From positions 2,947,001 through 3,011,000 of the forward strand of contig NZ_CP141595.1 of assembly GCF_035590735.1 (NCBI RefSeq): a stretch of 64,000 nucleotides of DNA. The letters are read 5' to 3'. Origin of the DNA: Rossellomorea aquimaris (lineage in GTDB: Bacteria > Bacillota > Bacilli > Bacillales > Bacillaceae_B). Below are positions 7,196 through 15,396 of this stretch, in pieces. Position 1 is the first letter of the stretch, and each line of letters begins with the position of its first letter. The notes beneath the pieces were generated by a model. That model was not told the origin of the DNA, did not search any database, and saw only the letters and a program-made list of their open reading frames with translations. The translations under genes and the position numbers were made by a program.

Positions 7196-7576
7196 TTAAC
7201 TACTTTTCTTCAACGGTCTGTTCTTGTTCGCAAGGCTTTGTAATCCATCTGGATTGTAGCCGACCACCAGTTTTTTACCGTCTGTTAACAAGGGTCTGCG
7301 GAGAAGTTTTGGCTCTTCAATAATTAATTTAATCACTTCTGATAGAGGTAAATCGTTCACATCCTTACCTAAGTCTTTGAAGGTTTGGCTTCTTGTAGCC
7401 AATATTTCATCGAGTCCATCGGTGGTCAGGGATAGTAGCTCCATTAGCTCTCTATGGGTAGGCGTCTCTCTGAATAGATGTCTTTCATCAAAATCAACGG
7501 AATGGGCAGTTAACCATTTTTTAGCTTTTCGGCAAGAGGTACAGCTTGGATAAGTAAAAAATGTCAGGTTATTCAC
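7196..7576 (-). CDS. mgsR: Spx/ArsC-family stress regulator MgsR
   Basis: About 126-residue thioredoxin-fold protein of the Spx/MgsR family, with the redox motif CTSC in YPSCTSCRKAKKWL and the RPLL stretch in PKLLRRPLLTDGKKLVVGYN. In B. subtilis MgsR (YqgZ) modulates part of the sigma-B general stress regulon by contacting RNA polymerase, and the local gene order fits yqgZ. The ATG at 7582 is only 2 nt from AAGGAGG, so the GTG at 7576, giving MNNLTFFTYPSC as in B. subtilis, is the better start. The leader carries two palindromes. Confidence 0.9.
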   Translation of the reverse strand: MNNLTFFTYPSCTSCRKAKKWLTAHSVDFDERHLFRETPTHRELMELLSLTTDGLDEILATRSQTFKDLGKDVNDLPLSEVIKLIIEEPKLLRRPLLTDGKKLVVGYNPDGLQSLANKNRPLKKSS

Positions 7577-7588
7577 TTTCATGACCTC

Positions 7589-7627
7589 CTTAAATTTAAG
7601 CTTGCATGTTTAAGATATGTTAAACAT
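7589..7627 (-). promoter_or_regulatory. Two palindromes in the mgsR leader
   Basis: ATGTTTAA-N6-TTAAACAT occupies 7606-7627 (8-bp arms) and a perfect 12-bp palindrome CTTAAATTTAAG occupies 7589-7600, overlapping the ribosome binding site. They could be an operator and a translation-control element; the binding protein is unknown. Confidence 0.45.
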
Positions 7628-7794
7628 ATTGTACATTAGTTGTATAACTTTTGTATAGTAATATCCCTTGGGAATTTGTGAACTTTTTATAAACAATGAA
7701 TTAATCAAGCAATAACAGGCTTTCCACTTCATATCCATTCATTTTCTCGAGGCTTATAATAGAGTTATTAACCAAAAATTGAGGTGTTTCTTAA

Positions 7795-8493
7795 ATGGAT
7801 ATGACACTGAAGGTTACAAGCGTCCTTTCAGACCCCACCCGGTATTCCATTTACTTGTACATTAGTGAGAAAAAACATGAGCTTTCAGTTCAAGACATCG
7901 CCGAGAAGTTTCATATTCACCCTAATGTTGCCCGTCTACACCTATCAAAGCTTGAAGAAATTCGAGTGTTGCGATCAGAATATGTAAAGACCGGCAAAGG
8001 CGGCAGGCCAGGCAAACGATATATTCCTTCTGAAGAAGTCGTGCAGTTATCATTTCCTCCTCGTGACTTCCGTTTACTCAGCGACCTCACCATTGCCTCA
8101 TTAGCTAAGCTGGGAGAAGAAGGTTTCAGGGTTTTGGTAGAGACTGGATATGAGTATGGTAAAAGCTTGGTGGTCCACTACCTTGAAAGCCGTAACTTAT
8201 CCTTAGTTGGGGTAACTCAAGCTGAAAAGCTGCATGTTTTATCAGAAATTGCTAAATCGATCGGTTTTGCTTTAGATGAGTCAATCAGTGATGCAGATCA
8301 AATCAAGTTCCACTATGATCATTGCCCTTTTAATGAAAATGCTCAGCTGGAACCCGTGTTCATATGCGGCTTACACAACGCCTTATTAAAAGGAATGTTT
8401 GAAACTCTATACTCTGTGGAAGAATTTAACCAAGAAGAAAATATGATAAATGACTGTTCCACGTGTAGATATCACGTAATCGTCACAAACTAA
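7795..8493 (+). CDS. Winged-helix regulator with C-terminal cysteine cluster
   Basis: 232 residues. The first 80 form an ArsR/DeoR-like winged helix (LSVQDIAEKFHIHPNVARLHLSKLEE) with the basic wing GKGGRPGKRY. The C-terminal part carries Cys177, Cys191, Cys221 and Cys224 (HCPF, ICGLH, CSTC), reminiscent of SufR-type Fe-S sensing regulators, though the spacing differs from cyanobacterial SufR. A Fe-S or metal cofactor is therefore an inference. A TATAAT box lies about 35 nt before the start. It is followed by the yqgY-like gene, which has its own promoter. Target genes are unknown. Confidence 0.75.
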   Translation: MDMTLKVTSVLSDPTRYSIYLYISEKKHELSVQDIAEKFHIHPNVARLHLSKLEEIRVLRSEYVKTGKGGRPGKRYIPSEEVVQLSFPPRDFRLLSDLTIASLAKLGEEGFRVLVETGYEYGKSLVVHYLESRNLSLVGVTQAEKLHVLSEIAKSIGFALDESISDADQIKFHYDHCPFNENAQLEPVFICGLHNALLKGMFETLYSVEEFNQEENMINDCSTCRYHVIVTN

Positions 8494-8506
8494 AAGCAAA
8501 CGGATA

Positions 8507-8536
8507 TTTACTTTTATGGTAGTATTCATTTATAAT
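8507..8536 (+). promoter_or_regulatory. Sigma-A promoter of the yqgY-like gene
   Basis: TTTACT at 8507-8512, 18-nt spacer, TATAAT at 8531-8536; the start codon is 38 nt further on. Confidence 0.6.
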
Positions 8537-8574
8537 ATTGAATGATGGACTTAGGGTGCAAAGGAGGGTTACAT

Positions 8575-8820
8575 ATGGATCGTATGTTTAGAGTTCTTGG
8601 ATTTTGGACTGGTATTTTTGCTGTAATGTTCTATCTTGGTGATATGACCACGACATCATTAATCTTTTTAGGCCAAACAGGATTCTTCATTATGCTTAGC
8701 TATTTAAAACTGTCTGAACGTATGTATATTTACATTTTCGGTGCTTACTTAACAGTGTTCTTTGCTGGATTTACTTATTGGACGACCTTTATGATGACTC
8801 CGGGTGCAGGAGGACACTAA
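8575..8820 (+). CDS. yqgY: DUF2626 family small membrane protein (YqgY-like)
   Basis: 81 residues with three hydrophobic segments (VLGFWTGIFAVMFYLG, SLIFLGQTGFFIMLSYL, YIYIFGAYLTVFFAGFTYW) and a short Gly-rich end (PGAGGH), matching the DUF2626 family. The ATG at 8575 follows AAGGAGGG at the proper distance; an ATG at 8542 lacks a site. Function unknown. Its end motif PGAGGH resembles the PGGH end of the YqgW-like protein at 9701-9874, which may reflect a shared job. The gene symbol is by synteny. Confidence 0.75.
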   Translation: MDRMFRVLGFWTGIFAVMFYLGDMTTTSLIFLGQTGFFIMLSYLKLSERMYIYIFGAYLTVFFAGFTYWTTFMMTPGAGGH

Positions 8821-8859
8821 AAAAATTCCCTTTAGCTTATGGCTAAAGGGAATTTTTTT
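8821..8859. terminator. Bidirectional terminator between yqgY and yqgX
   Basis: AAAAATTCCCTTTAGC, loop TTATG, then GCTAAAGGGAATTTTTTT. A-run and T-run on both sides allow it to serve both convergent genes. Confidence 0.9.
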
Positions 8860-8865
8860 GTGCAT

Positions 8866-9510
8866 TTAAAATCCATTTAAAAATGGATTTGAATCCATCT
8901 CACCTTCAATCGATGTTTCAGGACCGTGACCAGGTAAAACCATCGTAGTCTCAGGCAATGTTAACAACTTTTCATGAATGCTTGCCAGCAGCTCTTTATG
9001 ATTTCCCCCAGGCAAATCGGATCGCCCGATACTGCCCATAAATAACGTATCTCCTGCTAATACGATTCCACTTTCTTGTACATAATAAGAAATACTACCA
9101 GGTGAATGACCAGGCGTTTCAAATAACTGTAGCTGAAAATCACCAATGGTCAGATGTTTTTCATTAGTTAATATGTAATCAGCAGGCTTGAGTCGGATCA
9201 GGTCACCCATCATGAATAATTGAGATCCGTTTAAGGCTGGATCCAGTAACCACTTAGCTTCTTTCTCGTGAACATATACCGGAATGCTATAGTTGTCACG
9301 TACTTGATCAACTGCTCCAATATGATCAAAATGAGCATGAGTAAGGAGAATGGCTAACGGAGTTAGCAAATGATTCTCTAACCACTGAATCAGCTTCTCC
9401 CCTTCTCCCCCTGGATCCACGACCAGGCATTCATTTTTTGTGTTCCATAGAATATAGCAGTTGGTTTGTAAGGGACCTAACGGAATTTGTTTCCACTGCA
9501 ACGTCTCCAC
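8866..9510 (-). CDS. yqgX: MBL-fold metallo-hydrolase YqgX (glyoxalase II-like)
   Basis: 214-residue metallo-beta-lactamase-fold enzyme. The THAHFDH dinuclear-metal motif is near residue 57, with ETPGHSPGS, the AGDTLF Asp, and a final PGHGPET His, so all zinc ligands are present. The length and motifs are those of small glyoxalase II-like hydrolases that act on thioester or lactate conjugates; the physiological substrate is not known. It is convergent with the yqgY-like gene and shares its terminator. Confidence 0.9.
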   Translation of the reverse strand: METLQWKQIPLGPLQTNCYILWNTKNECLVVDPGGEGEKLIQWLENHLLTPLAILLTHAHFDHIGAVDQVRDNYSIPVYVHEKEAKWLLDPALNGSQLFMMGDLIRLKPADYILTNEKHLTIGDFQLQLFETPGHSPGSISYYVQESGIVLAGDTLFMGSIGRSDLPGGNHKELLASIHEKLLTLPETTMVLPGHGPETSIEGEMDSNPFLNGF

Positions 9511-9700
9511 CTCCTAATGTGATACTATTATTGTAGCAGAACTTATCACATCATAAAAACATGGTGGAAAGTGCGCCATAGAAGTGTCAAATTTTTGACC
9601 TCGACAAACAGAGGAAAAAAATATAAAATGTTAGTGAGTGCATTTATGTACATATGGTTATCAGGTAGTAAAACGCATTTTAATGAAAGGGGTCATATAA

Positions 9701-9874
9701 ATGGGTCTTGTAATTATTACAGCATTGGTTACATTATTAGCTTTGTTCGCGGTAGTAAGCACTTTCAAAAACAAGAACGCTATGGGAATTCTTTTCTCAT
9801 TGGCAACATTAGGTGTTTTTGGTTGGTTTACAATTATGACTGTCCTTCACTCTGGTTACCCAGGTGGGCATTAA
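9701..9874 (+). CDS. yqgW: DUF2759 family small membrane protein (YqgW-like)
   Basis: 57 residues beginning MGLVIITALVTLLALFAVV, with two hydrophobic helices separated by a basic turn (STFKNKNAMG) and the end SGYPGGH, matching the DUF2759 family in the B. subtilis yqgW position. AAAGGGG lies 9 nt before the ATG. Function unknown. A TTGACC / TATAAA pair lies upstream but at a spacing too long to be trusted. It is followed by a strong terminator. Confidence 0.8.
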   Translation: MGLVIITALVTLLALFAVVSTFKNKNAMGILFSLATLGVFGWFTIMTVLHSGYPGGH

Positions 9875-9894
9875 TTAAACAAATGAATACTCAT

Positions 9895-9930
9895 AAAAAA
9901 GCCTTCCGTTCCACAACGGAAGGCTTTTTT
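9895..9930 (+). terminator. Rho-independent terminator after yqgW
   Basis: GCCTTCCGTT-CCAC-AACGGAAGGC flanked by A6 and T6. Confidence 0.92.
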
Positions 9931-9941
9931 ACTTATAATTA

Positions 9942-10008
9942 GGGTACCCGAAAGTTATGTAGGCACTAAAAAGTACCCTATAGACCTTTACAATGGGTAC
10001 GTTATAAT
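9942..10008 (+). promoter_or_regulatory. Promoter and GGGTAC repeats of the HxlR gene
   Basis: TAGACC (9981-9986), 16-nt spacer and TATAAT (10003-10008) form a plausible sigma-A promoter. GGGTACCC at 9942-9949, GTACCC at 9973-9978 and GGGTAC at 9995-10000 flank and enter it. These look like operator half-sites, possibly for the HxlR protein itself. Confidence 0.5.
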
Positions 10009-10096
10009 AGAAATATGTTTATGACTATCAGGATAATAGCCAGTGTAGCAGTCTATCCTATATGGGAAGGTATCGTCAGGGAACGGAGGTTTATTT

Positions 10097-10450
10097 ATGA
10101 AAAAATATAATATACCCGTGGAGGCTTCCTTAGAAGTCATCGGGGGCAAGTGGAAAGTGGTGATTCTCTGTCATTTGATTAAAAGCAAGCGAAGAACCAG
10201 TGAATTGAAGAGACTAATGCCTGGAATCACTCAGAAAATGCTGACGCAGCAGCTAAGAGAGCTCGAAGCAGATGGAGTCATCAATAGAATTATTTACAAT
10301 CAAGTTCCCCCGAAAGTAGAATACGAATTAACTGAGTATGGATGGTCGTTAAAAGGACCTTTAGATATGTTATGTGCATGGGGAGAACAGCATATTGAGA
10401 AAACCTATCCTGACAAAAGCGAAGTGTTGGTGGATAGTGAGGAAGCATAG
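10097..10450 (+). CDS. HxlR-family winged-helix regulator
   Basis: 117 residues with the family signature VIGGKWKVVILCHL and the winged helix ITQKMLTQQLRELEADGVINR. Members such as HxlR, YodB and HypR sense aldehydes, quinones or disulfide stress and often control themselves and a neighbouring enzyme. The conserved N-terminal redox Cys of YodB/HypR, usually shortly before the IGGKW motif, is not present here (only Cys25 within the helix), so the sensing mode may differ. It has an 88-nt leader with an AGGATA/TATCCT hairpin. No target gene lies next to it on the same strand. Confidence 0.88.
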   Translation: MKKYNIPVEASLEVIGGKWKVVILCHLIKSKRRTSELKRLMPGITQKMLTQQLRELEADGVINRIIYNQVPPKVEYELTEYGWSLKGPLDMLCAWGEQHIEKTYPDKSEVLVDSEEA

Positions 10451-10460
10451 TTCAGGAAAC

Positions 10461-10497
10461 TAAAGGGATGAGTATCTTAAAGATACCCACCCCTTAT
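10461..10497. terminator. Terminator-like hairpin between HxlR gene and yqgV
   Basis: Imperfect stem of AAGGGATGAGTATCTT with AAGATACCCACCCCTT between two convergent genes. U-runs are weak. Confidence 0.5.
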
Positions 10498-10504
10498 TTG
10501 TTGG

Positions 10505-10819
10505 TTATTGTTCTAGTCGACGCTGTACAGAAGATAGTTTTCCTTCCATTGTCGAATTCTTATCACGGCGATCATCGATTCGAATATTTGTTGCTACCCG
10601 TTTGATCCCCTGTTGGAAAGGAGATTCATGAATGTCTTGTATGACCTGAAACAAAACAGGAAGGTCCCCCTCGATGATGGTATTCATCGGAGTTAATTGA
10701 AAACGGATTTCCCCTTTTTCCTCATATTCTTTAAGTATTCTATGTAAGTCCGCTACATAGGAACTTACACTTGGTGATTCCGTCCCGATTGGAATGACTG
10801 TTACATCAACAATTGCCAT
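10505..10819 (-). CDS. yqgV: MTH1187 / UPF0045 thiamine-binding family protein
   Basis: 104 residues of the UPF0045 (MTH1187) fold, beginning MAIVDVTVIPIGTESPSVS and containing YQLTPM-like RFQLTPMNTIIEGD. Family members form small ferredoxin-fold oligomers and some bind thiamine or HMP. It overlaps the upstream yqgU stop by one base, so the two are probably co-transcribed. No pathway enzyme is nearby, so the ligand here is unproven. Confidence 0.85.
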   Translation of the reverse strand: MAIVDVTVIPIGTESPSVSSYVADLHRILKEYEEKGEIRFQLTPMNTIIEGDLPVLFQVIQDIHESPFQQGIKRVATNIRIDDRRDKNSTMEGKLSSVQRRLEQ

Positions 10820-11925
10820 TATAGATCTGCTCCTTCTTCTTTCAGTAGTTGAATGAAGGTTGAGTCCGTCAAATCGATTACTTTCTCAAGTTGATTTCCA
10901 TATAAACAATAGTCCCCATTTGGTGAACACTGAATAGGTTCTAAAGGAAGATCCTCAAAAAGAACTTTTTCTTTTCCAGAAACCGTATCCCATTTTTCTA
11001 ATGAGAATGTACCAGAGTAAGTATCAAAGGAACCCGGTTCGTTTGCCACGAAAGTAATCAACTCACCCTTCCCTTCTATCATATCATAATGAGGAATTAA
11101 CCAATCAGAATAACGACTTAACAGATCTACTGTAAATTCTGACTGAATCTCACCATTTGAAGTAATGAATTGATACACAAACGGACCTCCTTCTTCACGA
11201 GAAAAGATAGATAAAAGAGAATCCTTAAATTGATTGAAGTGAACGCTTGTTTCCACAATCATTTCCTTCCCACCATCCTGAATATTCCGGGATATGAGCG
11301 GTGCCGCAACGCTGATTTCTTCCTTATTCCAATCTTGAAAAAGAATGGAAGATTCAGATTGCCATTGAACAAAGGGTTGCTCTACTTCAATAGGATCCAT
11401 TGTTCCCTCTTCTACATCAATATGAAAGACTTGAAAGCTCCAATCTTCGCTGAAGCTGGTCATGAGCAAAGCATTGTCATTAAACTTGTTCCAAGAATGA
11501 GTCAGTTCATAGGATGGGATGTCTTCCTGAAATAGCACCTCTCCTGTTCTGTCTATAATCGTCACACGGGCTGAATACGAGGCAGGAGCAGAATGGATGA
11601 GTATTTTTTTCTTATCGGGTGAAATGCTTGCACTCACAAAAGACGAAGGAATACCATAGATTTTCTTATTGCTTCCATCATAGAGATTATATATATATAA
11701 AGAGGATAGATCATCATCATTTTGTACGGATAGAATCTCTGAATCTGAAAGCCAGCCTATGTTTTCTACAAAACTGTCATGAGCAAGAATTCCTGCAACG
11801 ACTTCCTTGTTTTCAATCTTCTCTTTCACGGGGGGAGAAGTGTGAGTTTGTTCAGATTGACAAGCTGACAGCCACAGAATACTTAACAGAAAAAACAGCA
11901 ATACATTTACCTTTTTCTTATTCAT
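10819..11925 (-). CDS. yqgU: YqgU-like lipoprotein
   Basis: 368 residues with a lipoprotein signal peptide: MNKKKVNVLLFFLLSILWLSAC, lipobox LSAC with Cys22. The mature part is a series of beta-rich segments of the WD40/six-bladed propeller type (SISPDKKKILIHS, SPNGDYCLYG). B. subtilis YqgU lies at the same position. The start at 11925 was chosen because GGGAGGGAG is just upstream; the frame runs 10 codons further. Role unknown; it should be anchored to the outer face of the membrane. Confidence 0.8.
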   Translation of the reverse strand: MNKKKVNVLLFFLLSILWLSACQSEQTHTSPPVKEKIENKEVVAGILAHDSFVENIGWLSDSEILSVQNDDDLSSLYIYNLYDGSNKKIYGIPSSFVSASISPDKKKILIHSAPASYSARVTIIDRTGEVLFQEDIPSYELTHSWNKFNDNALLMTSFSEDWSFQVFHIDVEEGTMDPIEVEQPFVQWQSESSILFQDWNKEEISVAAPLISRNIQDGGKEMIVETSVHFNQFKDSLLSIFSREEGGPFVYQFITSNGEIQSEFTVDLLSRYSDWLIPHYDMIEGKGELITFVANEPGSFDTYSGTFSLEKWDTVSGKEKVLFEDLPLEPIQCSPNGDYCLYGNQLEKVIDLTDSTFIQLLKEEGADL

Positions 11926-12198
11926 AATCCTTCTCCCTCCCTCAATTCTTTTCATAATAATTAGTACGTTTCAAAGCGAAAAATGTTTCAAAATTATTAA
12001 AAAAACATTACAAAAATTCAAAAAAAGTGATGACCTGATGTTCACTCGCACACCATTGGGGTCACCACGATCGGTTATTCTTTAAATAGGATGATGATTT
12101 ATTTTACTCCTGATTTTCACATTGTACAATAGTTATTTATGGAACCTGTCAAAAGATTTTTCGATTCATTTTTTATGATAAGTCGAATTTCATACAGT

Positions 12199-12231
12199 CT
12201 TGTCGGGGCTGATCAAGCCGCCTGCGCTTTT
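12199..12231 (-). repeat. Fragment of the palindromic repeat's left arm
   Basis: On the minus strand AAAAGCGCAGGCGGCTTG and CAGCCCCGACAAG match the left arm of the elements at 6841 and 17152. It begins one base after the yqgT stop codon; no right arm is seen nearby. Confidence 0.75.
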
Positions 12232-12232
12232 G

Positions 12233-13426
12233 TTAGTACCAGCGATAGATGGATATGAGGAAGATTCCGAGCATGTCTTGGTAGATTTCGTCGAATTGAG
12301 AGAGGGGCAGAGGATTTATTCCTTTTCCTAACTCTATGGTAAACCCCGCTTTCCTGAAATCTTTAATGAACCAATCCTTGTAACCCGCGTAACTATCTAT
12401 ATATCTGACAGATTCATACCCGCTTACTCTGTTAAAATCCTCCGAAAGCCTCGAAGCTTCCGGCGGCTCCAAGCCCTCATAGCCCCAGTAGAATTCCTTC
12501 CCTTGAGTGTGGAGGGCAAGCAGCCGGTCGAACTTTTCCTGTCTGGCCAGTTTTGCCATTGCAACTGTTTCAGGTTCTGATAGAGGCTTATATCCTGGGA
12601 AATCTCTCGGAGCTGGTGCTTTTTCTTCTTTTCTTTCTTTCTCCACCTCCCATTTGGCAGGGAATTGGTTATTCAGGTCTACTCCTCTTATATTTGCTTT
12701 CCAGCCAGTAAAGTCGGAACTTCCACGATTGATTTCGATTAATTCTTTTCGCTTGTCTTTCGGCGGGCCATTCAAGACGAGATCTACACCATCCGGATTA
12801 ACCATAGGTACAAACGATATCGTCACCCCCCCATATATAGGGAGGGTTTGAATTCCTCTCATGAGATTTCCATTCGTTAACGATAATAAATAGTCATTTA
12901 TGAACGTCATTAAGATGGAAGTGGTTATCCATTCATTTGCATGAAAAGATGCATCTATGTGAACCTTTTTCTTTCCTGTTCCAACACTCATTTCAATGAG
13001 ATCTTTTCCAAGGACACTTTCGCCAATCGAGTTTAATTTGATGAATGGATAGACCTCTTTTAATTTTTTCACATCTTCTTCGAATGTTTCTGAGCTATAA
13101 GATTGTTTCCCGTTGACTATCGGATATACCACTCTTGATGGTAGAAAAATGCTTGACCCTATTTGTAAACGGTTAGGGTTAACTCCTTCGTTCAGTAGGA
13201 GTAAGGCATCTACTCCAATATTCCGCTGCTCGGCAAGCGTCCAAAAGGAATCTCCACTTTTAATTGTATGGCTCTCTTTTCTGAATCCAGGGAGTTCAAT
13301 CTCTGTACCAATCTTCAATCCATTCGGATCAACAGAAGGGTTTGAATCAATGATTAATTGGATTGGAATATAAAACAGCTGGCTATAGTACCAAAGAGAA
13401 TCGCCACTACGAACTTTCACTTTCAT
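12233..13426 (-). CDS. yqgT: LysM-M14 gamma-D-glutamyl-diamino acid endopeptidase I
   Basis: 397 residues without a signal peptide: two LysM modules (about 1-47 and 52-97) and an M14 zinc carboxypeptidase domain (about 100-397). Zinc ligands are His162 and Glu165 (FHANEW) and His306 (ALHTQG), and the catalytic Glu is Glu365 (FTIELGKG). This matches ENP1 of Lysinibacillus sphaericus and B. subtilis YqgT, which cut the gamma-D-Glu to diaminopimelate bond in peptidoglycan and are tied to sporulation or spore wall turnover. A repeat fragment abuts its stop codon. It stands alone. Confidence 0.93.
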   Translation of the reverse strand: MKVKVRSGDSLWYYSQLFYIPIQLIIDSNPSVDPNGLKIGTEIELPGFRKESHTIKSGDSFWTLAEQRNIGVDALLLLNEGVNPNRLQIGSSIFLPSRVVYPIVNGKQSYSSETFEEDVKKLKEVYPFIKLNSIGESVLGKDLIEMSVGTGKKKVHIDASFHANEWITTSILMTFINDYLLSLTNGNLMRGIQTLPIYGGVTISFVPMVNPDGVDLVLNGPPKDKRKELIEINRGSSDFTGWKANIRGVDLNNQFPAKWEVEKERKEEKAPAPRDFPGYKPLSEPETVAMAKLARQEKFDRLLALHTQGKEFYWGYEGLEPPEASRLSEDFNRVSGYESVRYIDSYAGYKDWFIKDFRKAGFTIELGKGINPLPLSQFDEIYQDMLGIFLISIYRWY

Positions 13427-13487
13427 GAAGGAACCTCCCTATACATACGTCCTTACTTACATGTATGAATGGTTCTATAATTCATGA

Positions 13488-13518
13488 CAAAAAAAGCTTG
13501 CGAATCTCTTCGCAAGCT
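13488..13518 (-). terminator. Rho-independent terminator after the LtaS paralogue
   Basis: AGCTTGCGAA-loop-TTCGCAAGCT followed by T7 on the minus strand. Confidence 0.93.
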
Positions 13519-13527
13519 CTGTCTTAC

Positions 13528-15396
13528 TTATTCATCATCGTCTTCGTTTTCACCATAAAAGCGAAGGAGGTCTCCATTAATGATCTTATCGGAGTATTCC
13601 AGCTCCTCATTTACACGCTCTTTGTATGGCTCACAGTATTTCATATCAGTTGTTTCTTCTGATTCTTTATTCCAGCACTTTTCACCTGCAAAAACATAGT
13701 CCTCAGTGATGAATCGGCCATCACGCAGAATGGCTAGATTTTCATGCTGACTGGAGAATATATCAGAACCAAACTGGATGTCTTCCTTCGTATCGATTCC
13801 TAATAGATGCATGATTGTTGGTTTTAAGTCAATTTGCCCGGATACTTTAGAAATGGTCTTCCCATCCTGTCCAGGAACATGAATGATTAAAGGAACCTCT
13901 TGAAGCTGTGTACTTACAACTGGTGTAACTTCTTTACCAAGATATTGGCTCATGGCCTTATTATGATTTTCGGAAATGCCGTAGTGATCTCCGTACATCA
14001 CGATAACAGAGTTTTCATATAAACCTGATTCCTTTAAGTCTGTAATGAAGTTCTTTACAGCTTCATCCATGTAACGGACAGTTTGGAAATAACGATTGAC
14101 CGTACCGTCATTGGATGTGTAAGGATCGATAAGCTTATCTTCTTCATCTAATGTGAATGGATAATGGTTCGTCAGTGTGATCATCTTCGTACTGAAAGGT
14201 TGAGGCATCTCTTTCATATGCTCAACTGATTGCTCAAAGAACGGAATATCCTTCATACCCCAGTTAACAGAATTGTCTTCCGTTACCTCATAGTCGGGTA
14301 AAGAATAGAAACGTTCATATCCTAAGGAATCATACATAATATCACGATTCCAGAAGCTTTTATTGTTTGCATGCATAGCGGTTGTATAGTATCCATTTTC
14401 TCCAAGCTTTTCTGTCATGGATTCAAACTCATTTCCTGAATGAGTGAAGAATACCGCTCCCCGGTTCAATGGGTAAAGGGAATTATCGAGTAAAAACTCT
14501 GAGTCAGATGTTTTCCCTTGCTGAGTTTGATGGTAGAAATTATCGAAGTAATAGCTTTCTCCAATAAAGTCATTCAGGAAAGGTGTAATTTCCTGACCAT
14601 TCATTTCGCTATTAATGACAAAGTTCTGTAATGATTCAAGTGATACCATGATCAAGTTCTTGTCCTTTGCCACACCAAACATTTCTTTATCAGGTTCGAT
14701 GTAACTTGCACGAACATAGTTATCAATATCCGCTAATTCACTGCCGTCTGCCATTGCTCGTTGAGCGGAAGACTTTGATTGTAAGAAAATATCATACACA
14801 TGGTAATTATACGTTCCAATATTCTTTACTAACATTTCACGATCGAACGTTCTTGTCAGCAGCTGTGGTCGTTCCGATTCTGCCAAGCCAAGGTTAAAGA
14901 AAACAAGGGCGGTGGCAACCAGGAAATACGCACGTCGATTGGCTCTGCTATAGTTTTGCAGAGAGAACCATGTTGGCTTTAACTTGATGATAAGAATTAA
15001 CACAATGACATCTGTAAAATAGAATAAATCCTTCCAGCTCATGATGGCGCTGGCACTCGTACCTAAATCAGAGAAATTGCTTGTTTGAAACAGGACGGGG
15101 AGTGTTAAAAAGTCATCAAAGAATCGATAGAAAACAACGTTTCCGTATAGGATAAACGAAAGGACGAAGCTTGCAGCTATAATATAACGGGTGCGAGACT
15201 TATCCTTCTTAAGAAGTAATCCTACTCCGAAGATAAAAAGTAAGAAACTTAGTGGATTGATGAAGAGTATAAGTTCTTGGAGTGTATTCTCTATCTTTAT
15301 ATCAAAACTAGTTTTATAGACAATGTACGTTTTAACCCAAAGGAGCAATGCAGCGATGATAATAAAAGAAGCCTTTGGTGTCTTTTTCAATTTCAT
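13528..15396 (-). CDS. yqgS: LtaS-family lipoteichoic acid synthase (YqgS type)
   Basis: 622 residues. Five N-terminal membrane helices (about 10-175), then an extracellular sulfatase-fold domain. The catalytic Thr is Thr296 in QQGKTSDSEF, a metal Glu is in VSLES near 254, and Asp/His ligands lie in MYGDHYG. AMADG before residue 220 fits signal-peptidase release of the catalytic domain. The enzyme transfers glycerophosphate from phosphatidylglycerol to growing lipoteichoic acid. Among the four B. subtilis paralogues the neighbourhood (yqgT, glcK) points to YqgS. The tail is very acidic (ENEDDDE). Confidence 0.93.
   Translation of the reverse strand: MKLKKTPKASFIIIAALLLWVKTYIVYKTSFDIKIENTLQELILFINPLSFLLFIFGVGLLLKKDKSRTRYIIAASFVLSFILYGNVVFYRFFDDFLTLPVLFQTSNFSDLGTSASAIMSWKDLFYFTDVIVLILIIKLKPTWFSLQNYSRANRRAYFLVATALVFFNLGLAESERPQLLTRTFDREMLVKNIGTYNYHVYDIFLQSKSSAQRAMADGSELADIDNYVRASYIEPDKEMFGVAKDKNLIMVSLESLQNFVINSEMNGQEITPFLNDFIGESYYFDNFYHQTQQGKTSDSEFLLDNSLYPLNRGAVFFTHSGNEFESMTEKLGENGYYTTAMHANNKSFWNRDIMYDSLGYERFYSLPDYEVTEDNSVNWGMKDIPFFEQSVEHMKEMPQPFSTKMITLTNHYPFTLDEEDKLIDPYTSNDGTVNRYFQTVRYMDEAVKNFITDLKESGLYENSVIVMYGDHYGISENHNKAMSQYLGKEVTPVVSTQLQEVPLIIHVPGQDGKTISKVSGQIDLKPTIMHLLGIDTKEDIQFGSDIFSSQHENLAILRDGRFITEDYVFAGEKCWNKESEETTDMKYCEPYKERVNEELEYSDKIINGDLLRFYGENEDDDE

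Noticed and set aside
7583..7794. Sigma-B promoter for mgsR
   Set aside because: A GTTTAT and GGGATA pair exists on the minus strand but is about 21 nt apart, too far for sigma-B.
9571..9942. 123-residue plus-strand frame
   Set aside because: It overlaps the real YqgW-like gene at 9701-9874 in another frame, which has a proper site and family match.
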